Virus record (IMG/VR): IMGVR_UViG_3300049489_001005
Coordinates: 1 to 24,125 of that record
Origin: a virus
DNA: 24,125 nucleotides
Reading direction: 5' to 3' (one strand)
A model generated the notes under the pieces. It did not search any database. It worked only from the letters and a program-made list of their open reading frames with translations, and had not been told where the DNA came from. The translations under genes were made by a program, and so were the position numbers. Of the stretch, positions 6,055 through 13,786 are shown piece by piece. Position 1 is the first letter of the stretch; each line of letters begins with the position of its first letter.

Positions 6055-8151
6055 GTGAGTAAGAACTTTTTTAGGGTTGATCGAGGGCTTTCGTTATCCG
6101 GGCAGACAGCAGACCCGGTGCTAGACATTAAAGAAGGCGATATCTACTTCAACTCCGCCCTTCAAGCCTTTAGAGGCTACTCTAACGGTTCTTGGGGATC
6201 TCTCGGTGGTGGTACTACTGTCGATAGAGTTACTCAAGCGTCTCATAGCTTTACAGTCGGGCAAGTGTTATACCTTAACGGCTCTACTTACACTTTAGCG
6301 ATTGCAACAAGCGCTGCCGCATCCGAAGTTATCGGTATGGTAAGTAGGGTTATTGACGCTAACACTTTCGAGATGACTACTCACGGCGAAGTATTTGGGC
6401 TGACAGGGCTGACTACCGGTGAGGCCTACTTTCTTAGTTCTTCTAGCGCTGGAGCAATCACAGTTACTGAACCGACCACTCTAGGCGAAATCTCGATGCC
6501 AGTAGGTGTCGCCTCGAGCACTACAACGTTTTATGTTTCCCCAAAACGAGGCATCGTTGTTGGTGGAACAAATGCGAGATCGGTAGTGAGTTTAGCCGAT
6601 AACAGCACAACTAACGTACAGCTTGTAAGTGCTTATGATGCTGGAGAAATATCTGGTTGGGTTTATATTGATGGCACCACAGATTATAGATTTCATGTAA
6701 GTGCTCCATTTGTTAAAAATGGTGCTGGAAGTGATTACACTATTTCACCTGTGTATGTTGGTGATACACCGCCTGTAGGATTTAACATTACAATAACTTC
6801 TGGTGGACAAATACAAGCTGTAATGCCAACTATTGCTGGTTTTCTTTCTGCTAGTATGAATTTTGCATTAAATGCTCCTGCAGTTGGAGCGACATTTCCT
6901 TTAAGTATTGAGTCTACATTAGTAAACTTCAGTGTCTTAAAAGCTAAAGATTCTAGTGGGTTTGTATTTCAAGAAAATGGTGCAACGCAGATTGGATCAA
7001 TTAGTGATTCTGGTGCTTGGATATTTAATCCACAGCAGTCACTAAATTACAACGGACCTGTTAATTTGATAAATGGTGCCTCTATAATGGCTGGGACGCC
7101 AACTAGTACTAACACTGACCAGGCAGGCGCACTTGAAATTGGTTCAAATGTTTATAGAGGTAGTGCAGGTAATAGATTTAGCACTGTAACAGGTGGAATC
7201 GGTATACAGCTTATTAACAGAACAACAAATTCGGTATCAGCGTTAAGTTTTGTTTCTAATCTTGCTGGAGATGGACTTACTACCGGAGTTAGTGTGATAG
7301 GGTCGGCTACACAAGCAGGTGCTTGGATATTGGGAAGTACTTCATTTACCGCCAACTCTTTTCATACAATCCAAGGCACTTGCGGTTTAGCTTTGAGCTA
7401 CGGCTCGGGAGCAACAGGAATAGGTGCCAACTGCTTCTATGATAGCCTTAGGAATTATAATCGCACAGGTACCGCAACAAATGGTGCAGCTATTATTTTT
7501 GATGCTAATGTTTCTGCATCATCTACGGCTGTAACATTTGTAGCAAACCAAGCTGGAGATGCTACATCAACTGCAGCAGATGTAGTTGGTAGTATAACTG
7601 GAAACGGTGCTTGGATATTAGGTAATTCTACATTAGATGTTAACCACCTAATAGCAAATAATTCAACCACACAAGATACCTTAAATGTAAGAAACTATGA
7701 TACTTCCACCAGCTCAGACGACCAAGCACCTTTATCAATTATTAAAGGAAGTACAACTAATTCTACATCTCAAGTGCTTGTTCATTTTGCAGTAAGCGCA
7801 GGTGGTACAGGACAAGGTCAAATAAACGGTAACGGAGCAAACGCTGCAGCTTTCGGTACTTTCTCGGATGCTAGACTGAAGGAGAATATTGAAAATCTAC
7901 CTTCACAACTATCAAATATTATGTCCTTAAGACCAGTTGAGTTTGATTATAAAACTGGTGGACATCAAATTGGATTTATTGCTCAAGAGATGCAAGAAAT
8001 TTATCCAGATGCTGTGGGTGCAAATAAGGACGGCATTCTTAGTATCACTGGTTGGGATAAAACCACTGCAAGATTAGTTAAAGCCATCCAGGAGCTTAAA
8101 TCTGAACTAGATGAAGCAAAAGCTGAGATAGAGTTGCTTAAAAATCAATAA
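6055..8151 (+). CDS. Tail fibre with C-terminal S74 intramolecular chaperone
   Basis: This encodes 698 residues from GTG 6055. The N-terminal 55 residues (KNFFRVDRGLSLSG to LGGGTTV) resemble the 2304 fibre anchor. The middle is a long Ser/Thr/Gly-rich beta shaft with three GSxxxxGAWxxx units (near nt 6990-7035, 7300-7335 and 7588-7625); a fourth is in the next gene. The C-terminal 99 residues are a peptidase S74/endosialidase chaperone: TFSDARLKENI, RPVEFDYKTGGHQIGFIAQEMQEIYP, then a Leu/Glu/Lys coiled coil to the end. In this family the chaperone trimerises the fibre and cuts itself off at the Ser-Asp pair (S604-D605 here). Sequence composition changes near nt 6590 from balanced to AT-rich, as if the shaft had been swapped behind a conserved anchor. 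Confidence 0.85.
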   Translation: MSKNFFRVDRGLSLSGQTADPVLDIKEGDIYFNSALQAFRGYSNGSWGSLGGGTTVDRVTQASHSFTVGQVLYLNGSTYTLAIATSAAASEVIGMVSRVIDANTFEMTTHGEVFGLTGLTTGEAYFLSSSSAGAITVTEPTTLGEISMPVGVASSTTTFYVSPKRGIVVGGTNARSVVSLADNSTTNVQLVSAYDAGEISGWVYIDGTTDYRFHVSAPFVKNGAGSDYTISPVYVGDTPPVGFNITITSGGQIQAVMPTIAGFLSASMNFALNAPAVGATFPLSIESTLVNFSVLKAKDSSGFVFQENGATQIGSISDSGAWIFNPQQSLNYNGPVNLINGASIMAGTPTSTNTDQAGALEIGSNVYRGSAGNRFSTVTGGIGIQLINRTTNSVSALSFVSNLAGDGLTTGVSVIGSATQAGAWILGSTSFTANSFHTIQGTCGLALSYGSGATGIGANCFYDSLRNYNRTGTATNGAAIIFDANVSASSTAVTFVANQAGDATSTAADVVGSITGNGAWILGNSTLDVNHLIANNSTTQDTLNVRNYDTSTSSDDQAPLSIIKGSTTNSTSQVLVHFAVSAGGTGQGQINGNGANAAAFGTFSDARLKENIENLPSQLSNIMSLRPVEFDYKTGGHQIGFIAQEMQEIYPDAVGANKDGILSITGWDKTTARLVKAIQELKSELDEAKAEIELLKNQ

Positions 8152-8169
8152 TATTAAGAGGTTAAATAT

Positions 8170-8949
8170 ATGACAAATAAAAATACAATAGGATCTTTCA
8201 CCACATTAGGTCCAGTTTCATTTCTTAGCGACACGCAAACACTTCTTGGTAGTGTAACAAATTTAGGTGCTTGGACATTGGGAGCATCTAGTGGAACACA
8301 AGAGCATATTTTAAATGGTGGACTACTGCTCAAAGGTACTTCACCTACCACTACAAGAATGTCCTTACCACTAACTAGCACAGACCAATCTAATATCCCG
8401 AATAATGCAAGTAACTCTTATGGAATTTATATTGCCAACGGATTAACTAGTACCCCTGTAAATAATAGTACATTTAGGGGTATAGAGGTGGCAAGCCATA
8501 GCTCACAAACAGCTTTGCGTATGCATAAACCTGGCGTTATAGAATATAATATGGGAATTAATAGTAGTAACCTACTGGAATTGGGCAATAGCGACCCTAG
8601 TCTTGGGGGTACAAGCAGAGGTAGTCTGGATGGTGGAGGAAATTTATCTGTAAGCTCTGTTAGTGCTGCTGGTGGATTTTACAGCTTTGTAGGGTCAATA
8701 TCTAGTTTAGGTAATGGTGCTACCGCTGGTTTTGGGCTTACTTTAAATAATGGAGAGGTATGGCAAATTTCAGCGACTGACACCAGTGGCGATTATGTTC
8801 TCGGAATAGCTACAAGATGCGGAAATTTTAACTATATGAATACGATTGGTGGCGTAAATTTAAGCTTAAATGCTGCGACTTCGCCGACAATATCCAATAC
8901 AAGCGGAGGCACTAGAACAATTAATGTGACCTGTATAAGATTACAGTAA
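8170..8949 (+). CDS. Fibre-associated beta-rich protein
   Basis: This encodes 259 residues from ATG 8170, with aagagg upstream, 18 nt after the S74 fibre gene. It lacks the LGGGTTV anchor and the S74 chaperone but begins with a LGSVTNLGAWTLG unit like those in the preceding fibre shaft. The rest is Gly/Ser/Asn-rich, ending in a compact C-terminal domain (SSLGNGATAGFGLTLNNGEVWQIS to TINVTCIRLQ). That tail looks like a small tip domain of the kind seen at fibre ends. It may be a separate tip subunit, or a shaft-plus-tip module split from the preceding gene. The role is inferred from position and composition. Confidence 0.65.
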   Translation: MTNKNTIGSFTTLGPVSFLSDTQTLLGSVTNLGAWTLGASSGTQEHILNGGLLLKGTSPTTTRMSLPLTSTDQSNIPNNASNSYGIYIANGLTSTPVNNSTFRGIEVASHSSQTALRMHKPGVIEYNMGINSSNLLELGNSDPSLGGTSRGSLDGGGNLSVSSVSAAGGFYSFVGSISSLGNGATAGFGLTLNNGEVWQISATDTSGDYVLGIATRCGNFNYMNTIGGVNLSLNAATSPTISNTSGGTRTINVTCIRLQ

Positions 8950-8963
8950 TATATTTTATTGGT

Positions 8964-8969
8964 TATAAT
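8964..8969 (+). promoter_or_regulatory. TATAAT box ahead of the 8988 gene
   Basis: A perfect TATAAT follows ttggt, 18 nt before ATG 8988. A start near 8976 would leave a very short leader containing the aaaaagga Shine-Dalgarno. No -35 is evident. Confidence 0.35.
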
Positions 8970-8987
8970 AAATAAAAAAGGAAATAT

Positions 8988-10916
8988 ATGTCAAGTTCAG
9001 CATTTACACCATCCGTATTAACTATTGCAGCTTCTGGTTCATCTGGTTCGGGTTCAGGTGAAATAAACACAATTACAAATAGCTCTGCTGTAATAGATGC
9101 TTCTGGTTGGACTAATGCCACTAGAGTTACTTCTAACTCCCCACTTAACCCAGTAATATCAACGGCCTTTGCCATCGCCAATACTGCTGCCTCTGAATCT
9201 TCAACTTCAGGTGGATACACAACCTTCACGTTACCAACAGGACTTCAGAATAAAAAGCTTAAGGTAGAATTCTATTTCACTACTCCCGCTACTGATGTTT
9301 ACGCAGTGAGTGTTTACAAAAGCACTACAAGAGTACCTCTATCTACCGATAGTTCTTCTGTAACTACTCTACCAGCAAGTACCACAGGTAAATTTACAGC
9401 CTACTTTGATACTGACACTACTAGCGGTTGGACAGTTAGTATTACCAGAACAAGTGGAAGTACAGGTACTTGCTACATAACCCAAGTAATAGTCGGCCCT
9501 GGAATACAGTCACAGGGAGCGGTTGTAGGGGAGTGGCAGAGTTATACGCCTACCTTATCAACTAACCCCTGGGGAACAGGCGCTGCTCTAAACTTTGCTA
9601 AATACAGGCGAGTTGGTAGCTCATTAGAGATAAAAGGCAGGGCAATAACTGGAACAGGAACTGGAGCTAACTTACTTGTTATTCCATTACCTAGTGGACT
9701 TAACATTACTCACTCTAATACTGACGCCTTTTTAGTTGGCAAAGGTATGGACACAGTTAGCTCCACAGGGGTGGTAATTATAGCTGAAACTGGAGCGTCA
9801 ACTACTAATCTTTACTTTGGACTTGACTCCTCTATTAATGCATTTACAAAAAGGAATGCGAACGATTTTGGGGATGCTCAAACCTTATCCTGGAACGCTG
9901 TGATTGAAATCGCCGAATGGGCTGGCAGTGGCACAGTCAATTTGGCACAGAATGATGTGGAGTGGGCCTCAAATGATGGTAGTGGTGGTACCTCGGCTGG
10001 TGCTACCTATAACACTGGAATGGTTTATGGGCCTACCGGCAGTACTTTTGTGGGGGTAGCTTCAACAACAGCTAACTCTGTAACTTCTTACTTGGTCAGG
10101 TTTCAAACACCAAGACAAATCAGCGATGTAATTACTATAGAAGTTCAGGCTAATAGTGGAGAGTGGGTACCATTAGGACAGGTATCCTACACCGCTGTGA
10201 GGGGATACCAAAACCAAGGGGATTCCTATTACGGGATTGGTTGGCATACTAATGGAGTTTCATCTGCCACAGACATTTATGTCCGATTTGGCAATAAAGG
10301 CTCTAGTCCCAGTGGAACCAATGGTGCGGCATTTGCTGCTAATGGGGTTGCTTGGGCGGCCGGTACTGAACGTTGGCGAGTCCGCAAGTCCTCCGCTGGT
10401 GCCGCTGTTGGGTTTGGGATAGCTGATACAACGTCAAATGGATTGGTGCCATCTAATACATACTCTCAAGGAACACAGACATGGGACCTTCAGGGGGGAC
10501 TAAAACTACCAACCTCAGGAGGTACTAAAGCTACCTTAAACTTCTACGAAGAATTATCTCAGGCTAGTTCTGTATTTACTTTTAGTGGAAGTGGGTCAAA
10601 TACGGCCTCTGTAACTCTTAGAATATATAGAACAGGTAAGACAGTAACAATTAAGTGGCCAGCCATTTCATTTACAAGTTCAAACGGCAACGTACAACTA
10701 ACGTCCAATCTAATCCCATCTAGATTTAGGCCCGCTGAGCAGCGACAGTGGATATTTATTCAATATACAACAGGAGGCAGCCCAGCTGCTGCACCTGGAA
10801 TGGTAGCCTTAGATACAGGCGGTAATTTGCAGTTTTATAAAGATGGTACAGCGGCATCGTTTAACTCGGGCACTTTAATTATACAGCCAGGAGATATAAC
10901 GTTTATTGTGGATTAA
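8988..10916 (+). CDS. Large tail-fibre or receptor-binding-type protein
   Basis: This encodes 642 residues from ATG 8988, with aaaaagga 4-5 nt upstream. It opens with a short hydrophobic/Ser segment and a Ser-Gly linker (ASGSSGSGSGEI). Next come a beta-sandwich-like region resembling carbohydrate-binding folds (KLKVEFYFTTPATDVYAVSVY, about residues 85-165), a VGEWQSYTPTLS segment often seen at the start of phage fibre-tip domains (about 180-310), a central region (VEWASNDGSGGT to ADTTSNGLVP) and a C-terminal beta domain from GGLKLPTSGGTKATLNFYEE to the end. There is no LGGGTTV anchor. By protein class and position it is an adsorption-apparatus protein; fold assignments are by eye only. Confidence 0.65.
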   Translation: MSSSAFTPSVLTIAASGSSGSGSGEINTITNSSAVIDASGWTNATRVTSNSPLNPVISTAFAIANTAASESSTSGGYTTFTLPTGLQNKKLKVEFYFTTPATDVYAVSVYKSTTRVPLSTDSSSVTTLPASTTGKFTAYFDTDTTSGWTVSITRTSGSTGTCYITQVIVGPGIQSQGAVVGEWQSYTPTLSTNPWGTGAALNFAKYRRVGSSLEIKGRAITGTGTGANLLVIPLPSGLNITHSNTDAFLVGKGMDTVSSTGVVIIAETGASTTNLYFGLDSSINAFTKRNANDFGDAQTLSWNAVIEIAEWAGSGTVNLAQNDVEWASNDGSGGTSAGATYNTGMVYGPTGSTFVGVASTTANSVTSYLVRFQTPRQISDVITIEVQANSGEWVPLGQVSYTAVRGYQNQGDSYYGIGWHTNGVSSATDIYVRFGNKGSSPSGTNGAAFAANGVAWAAGTERWRVRKSSAGAAVGFGIADTTSNGLVPSNTYSQGTQTWDLQGGLKLPTSGGTKATLNFYEELSQASSVFTFSGSGSNTASVTLRIYRTGKTVTIKWPAISFTSSNGNVQLTSNLIPSRFRPAEQRQWIFIQYTTGGSPAAAPGMVALDTGGNLQFYKDGTAASFNSGTLIIQPGDITFIVD

Positions 10917-10991
10917 ATCTAACTAACGCAAACAAAGGACTGCCTAACCCCATAAACTGCGTCAGGTGTGGAAACAAGAGAAGGAACGATT

Positions 10992-11225
10992 ATGTCAGAT
11001 AGCCTAAATGAACACAAAAGCCCGCCTAGCAGCACTGGAATCTTAATGAATAACCAACTAAAAGAATTAGCAGAAGAACTTGATAAAAGGCACCTCAATC
11101 TTTCCCAAAAGGAAATGCTTGAGGTGTTAAGTAAGCCATTTACTCCAAGCCCTAAAGCAAAGATTAACCTAAAAGAGTGGCGTAAGAACCCTAACCCACG
11201 CCTGCATGGAACATACTTTGTTTGA
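10992..11225 (+). CDS. Small charged protein, unknown
   Basis: This encodes 77 residues from ATG 10992, with aagga at 10981-10985; an in-frame ATG at 10968 lacks a comparable site. The sequence is hydrophilic with a central amphipathic helix (MNNQLKELAEELDKRHLNLSQ) and a Pro-rich C-terminus ending NPNPRLHGTYFV. The last 29 nt of coding sequence are duplicated 48 nt downstream in the same frame but beyond two adjacent stops (tga-taa). It is the last gene of the rightward fibre block. No family is recognised; a small structural or regulatory role is possible. Confidence 0.65.
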   Translation: MSDSLNEHKSPPSSTGILMNNQLKELAEELDKRHLNLSQKEMLEVLSKPFTPSPKAKINLKEWRKNPNPRLHGTYFV

Positions 11226-11264
11226 TAAAATCTTTACCCTAACCCACACCCGCAGGGAACATAC
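11188..11264 (+). repeat. 29-nt imperfect direct repeat, 48-nt period
   Basis: Copies at 11188-11216 and 11236-11264 match at 26 of 29 positions (core accctaacccac, then ggaacatac). The 48-nt period keeps the frame: copy 1 encodes NPRLHGTY and copy 2, past stops at 11223-11228, reads NPHPQGTY and stays open to a stop at 11283-11285. Confidence 0.8.
11223..11231 (+). promoter_or_regulatory. Extended -10 element facing the intergenic gap
   Basis: TGATAAAAT matches the TGn-TAAAAT form seen at 6013-6021 and 13742-13750. The TGA is also the stop codon of the preceding gene. No -35 is clear. It would transcribe rightward into the 290-bp gap, toward the 3' end of the convergent minor head gene, with no evident ORF. 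Confidence 0.35.
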
Positions 11265-11269
11265 AAGAC

Positions 11270-11392
11270 AGGTGTAACCTACTGATAATATGAACCAAAC
11301 AGATATGAACGACTCCTTAGTACTGCAAGTTAGTTCACAGCTAAACTGGTTTACCAGCTTAATTTACCACTCTAACCCCGGTTATTACACCT
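11270..11392 (+). ncRNA. Possible structured RNA in the convergent gap
   Basis: The gap 11226-11516 has no convincing ORF. Within it, 11270-11276 (aggtgta) can pair with 11386-11392 (tacacct), closing a 123-nt segment that contains a ctgg-ttta-ccag hairpin and a ttag/ctaa hairpin. A promoter-like element lies about 40 nt upstream. No known RNA family or tRNA is recognised. The outer stem is only 7 bp, so this is a weak call. A further 6-bp hairpin (11451-11465) lies beyond it. Confidence 0.2.
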
Positions 11393-11516
11393 AATTAAGA
11401 GTCTATGAGATTCGTTAGTTTGATCTAACACTCACCGTCCATTTAACTTATCGGCATACTGCCGAAAAACTTTAATTCTGGTTCCTGGAATGTCATTCTG
11501 GCTCTAAGAATTACCA

Positions 11517-12590
11517 TCAGCTTTTCCTGACTAGTCCACCAAAATCATCCACTTCATACCCAGGCGGAACATAAACTGTGGCGCATCTACAGCGGTGATG
11601 ATTTGGGCTAACACTCGGTAACCATTCAGCTTTTTTACGTCTGAAGTTATATCCACTTGGCTTCAGGTCATTCAATTTATAGTAAATACGCCTACCGCTC
11701 GAATCCTTCGAAACAGATCTACAGAAGGAACAAACCCTCTCATCGATCATCTCAATATTAGCCACCCTCATAGAATCATCTTCCCTGCCGAAAACCTCAA
11801 GCATACCTTGATGCGTTGCGGCTGCGGACGCCATATTGATGTTACCGCCAACCGTATTTTCCCACTTTTTCTCAAACATATTAGCGGTTTCGGTAATCTC
11901 TGCCATCAGATTGTTGAGTTTGAGTATGTCCGACACTCCATAAACCGCATCCTGAACAGCCTCAGCACTATCCTCAGTCTTCCCGACAAGATTATGAGCC
12001 TCCTGATGCACCTCATTCATTGCCTTAAAGTTATGCTCATCGGCCACACCATCGATAGATGACTCAATCTTAAGCCTGAACTCACCAAGACTCTGATCAA
12101 TAAACTTCTCAAGCTTTTGAGTAATTTCCAGCAGGGACTCTTTGATTATTAGCTTGGACATCTCCTCGGGTTTTTGTCCAAAAATATCAACATAATGCCG
12201 CTCCATGGCATCCAAATTGTCAAAATAGGCAGCAGGTATAACCCCAGGAATGATATTTCCAAATAGTTTCAGCTCATTAGCAGCACTAACAGCGTCTTTG
12301 CCTGCATATTTACCTAGCAAGATCCACTTAAGTGCCAGCAAATGCTTATCAATCACCTTATTGACTGAGTCGCTTAAAGCAATTCGCACCAAAGGAATAT
12401 CACCGGTCCACCCACCATCTAATGATTTCGCCAGTTTTTCTTTAGAAAACAGTTTTTTCAACTGCTGCTTCATGGATAGCACAACCAGACCATAGCCAAT
12501 CATGGCCTGCTTTTCGATCCTCATGAGAAACTTGGTGTGCTTGTATTGCGCCAGCTCTTTAAGTTTTATTTTGTTTTTTGGTTTTGCCAC
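11517..12590 (-). CDS. Minor head protein, SPP1 gp7 / Mu gpF family
   Basis: This encodes 357 residues from GTG 12590, preceded by agaggg with 6 nt spacing. A longer frame to 12677 has no better site. The N-terminus is Lys-rich and helical and the centre is long and helical. The C-terminus carries the family signature: RVCSFCRSVSKDSSGRRIYY followed by SPNHHRCRCATVYVPPGY, the paired Cys and His/Cys pattern of the phage Mu F-like domain. In SPP1 and Mu these proteins bind the portal or sit inside the head and act in head assembly or DNA ejection. Its start overlaps the sigma-region-4-like gene by 32 nt. It is the last gene of the leftward cluster beginning near 13696, ending at the convergent gap. 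No terminator with a U-tract is visible after it. Confidence 0.8.
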   Translation of the reverse strand: MAKPKNKIKLKELAQYKHTKFLMRIEKQAMIGYGLVVLSMKQQLKKLFSKEKLAKSLDGGWTGDIPLVRIALSDSVNKVIDKHLLALKWILLGKYAGKDAVSAANELKLFGNIIPGVIPAAYFDNLDAMERHYVDIFGQKPEEMSKLIIKESLLEITQKLEKFIDQSLGEFRLKIESSIDGVADEHNFKAMNEVHQEAHNLVGKTEDSAEAVQDAVYGVSDILKLNNLMAEITETANMFEKKWENTVGGNINMASAAATHQGMLEVFGREDDSMRVANIEMIDERVCSFCRSVSKDSSGRRIYYKLNDLKPSGYNFRRKKAEWLPSVSPNHHRCRCATVYVPPGYEVDDFGGLVRKS

Positions 12591-13134
12591 GGCTAACCCT
12601 CTTAGGTTGATCTTTCTTGTGCGTATACAGGCCATACAAGTCAACTTTAGTCCCAGACCTGTGCAGAGGCATTCCAACCCCTATACGCAGCTTTTTCTTC
12701 TTTTTGATGCTTTCTGGATCTGGCTCTTCAACATGGGTAATCGGTATCTTAATTTGGGAATCCGGGATGGCATTATTGGCTCTAGAAGAGGAGTTCATTT
12801 TCTCATAAATAGCAGACACAAAAGCCTGTACTTCCTTGGAATTAATATTGTTTTTGAGTTTTTCAATTGCCGACAAGTATATTTTCTGTACTTGTGACTG
12901 CTCTATTCCAAGCAAAAGAGCTATATCTCTGTCAGACATGCCGTCATCGATGTCATTAGCAAGCACCCAGAAACAGTACGAGTGCATCTCGGAGTTGATA
13001 CCCCAGTGACACCCAACTGGCCTGCTTCCACGCTTTTCGGTTTCCTGCCACTCAAGACGCTTTAAAGCCTCTGGGCATGCCTCGGTAGGCATAGAGGTGC
13101 GTTTAAGTGGGCATGCCTCACAGAATCTTTTCAC
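12559..13134 (-). CDS. Cys-cluster protein with sigma-region-4-like helix-turn-helix
   Basis: This encodes 191 residues. The start GTG overlaps the upstream stop (GTGA). The N-terminus has C5-x2-C8-x11-C20 and C42, with a further Cys at 54, a plausible zinc or Fe-S site. Residues about 63-95 (MSDRDIALLLGIEQSQVQKIYL) form a helix-turn-helix of the type in sigma70 region 4 or LuxR/sigma-like regulators. A Lys-rich linker (five Lys near 145) and a basic C-terminus follow. There is no sigma region 2, so it is not a full sigma factor. It is likely a DNA-binding regulator or transcription accessory, possibly for late phage promoters; that role is inference. It is encoded between small helical proteins and the minor head protein, an unusual place for a regulator. 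Confidence 0.6.
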   Translation of the reverse strand: MKRFCEACPLKRTSMPTEACPEALKRLEWQETEKRGSRPVGCHWGINSEMHSYCFWVLANDIDDGMSDRDIALLLGIEQSQVQKIYLSAIEKLKNNINSKEVQAFVSAIYEKMNSSSRANNAIPDSQIKIPITHVEEPDPESIKKKKKLRIGVGMPLHRSGTKVDLYGLYTHKKDQPKRVSRGKTKKQNKT

Positions 13135-13382
13135 TTTGGCTGTCCTTCTTCCTGTATTTTCTGCAACTTAGGTCCAAGCTCTGGGTCTTTTTTGGCCAAA
13201 AACGACACATACTGCTCTAAGAGCGAGATCCGGTTATTGAAGCTGCTCAGGGTCAGTAAGATATCATTCATCTTGTCTGCCATAGCGTCCAAATTCTTAA
13301 TAATCAGGTCTTCCATAGGGGAAGCTGCACTCTCAGCATCGATCAAGCCAAGGTCTTCTAGATTAGGTTTCTGCTCTGACAT
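13131..13382 (-). CDS. Small acidic coiled-coil protein, unknown
   Basis: This encodes 83 residues from ATG 13382, with aaaggag 6-7 nt upstream. It overlaps the preceding gene's 3' end by 20 nt. The N-terminus is acidic (EDLGLIDAESAASPMEDL). The middle is a heptad-like helix (LDAMADKMNDILLTLSSF) and the tail is charged (KKDPELGPKLQKIQEE). This composition suggests an oligomeric accessory or adaptor. No family is recognised; being in a head-gene cluster suggests a morphogenesis factor. Confidence 0.65.
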   Translation of the reverse strand: MSEQKPNLEDLGLIDAESAASPMEDLIIKNLDAMADKMNDILLTLSSFNNRISLLEQYVSFLAKKDPELGPKLQKIQEEGQPK

Positions 13383-13680
13383 CTGGAATCTCCTTTAAAA
13401 GCATCAACAAGCTCTTTGTACTTGTTGGGAAGGTTTCTGCGTTTAGGTTAATATTGAGTTTAAGGTAAGCGAGCAAAGAGTACAAGATAAAGTGGTACAT
13501 TTCTTCGTCATTACCGATAGACTGAAACACTTCATCTAAAGCCCCGGTCACCTGATCGCCAACATAAAGAGCCAACATGCTCATAAGCATGTCTAATTTG
13601 GGTATATCCTGTTGATCCGGTGGGATAGGGTATATTTTCTTAAGTTTGTTAAACCATATTTCTTGCTGTAATTTCAGCAT
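13363..13680 (-). CDS. Small helical protein, unknown
   Basis: This encodes 105 residues from ATG 13680, chosen because aggag lies 8 nt upstream and because a promoter (13731-13703) would start transcription near 13696, inside the longer reading frame. The protein is almost all helical with many Leu/Ile residues (IPKLDMLMSMLALYVGDQVTGALDEVF, then YSLLAYLKLNINL). No transmembrane segment is clear. It is the first gene of the leftward cluster ending with the minor head protein, so it may be an assembly accessory; no family is recognised. Confidence 0.65.
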   Translation of the reverse strand: MLKLQQEIWFNKLKKIYPIPPDQQDIPKLDMLMSMLALYVGDQVTGALDEVFQSIGNDEEMYHFILYSLLAYLKLNINLNAETFPTSTKSLLMLLKEIPDVRAET

Positions 13681-13702
13681 ATTGTTGTCTCCTACGGTTA
13701 TA

Positions 13703-13731
13703 AGTATCTCAAAATACTCAGCTACTGTCAA
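13703..13731 (-). promoter_or_regulatory. Sigma70-like promoter for the leftward minor-head cluster
   Basis: On the - strand TTGACA (13731-13726) is a perfect -35 and GATACT (13708-13703) is a 4/6 -10, 17 nt apart. The predicted start near 13696 lies just ahead of the Shine-Dalgarno for ATG 13680. It diverges from the promoter of the phoH-like gene. Confidence 0.6.
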
Positions 13732-13741
13732 CAAACTCAGT

Positions 13742-13750
13742 TGCTAAAAT
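13742..13750 (+). promoter_or_regulatory. Extended -10 promoter for the phoH-like gene
   Basis: TGCTAAAAT is an extended -10 located 36 nt before ATG 13787. No -35 match is evident. It lies back to back with the - strand promoter 13731-13703, so the two may compete or be co-regulated. Confidence 0.5.
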
Positions 13751-13786
13751 AGAAAGGTGCTCATAACGTACACATTAGGAAAGTAA

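Noticed and set aside
11300-11400. Possible tRNA in the gap
   Set aside because: No T-arm consensus, no anticodon stem-loop with acceptor pairing on either strand.
11451-11465. 6-bp hairpin (tcggca / tgccga) considered as a terminator for the convergent genes
   Set aside because: The loop is only 3 nt and no U-run follows on either strand; on the - strand the U-run precedes it.
12502-12897. + strand frame of 131 codons over the minor head/regulator junction
   Set aside because: It is antisense to two supported genes, hydrophobic and lacking a ribosome site.
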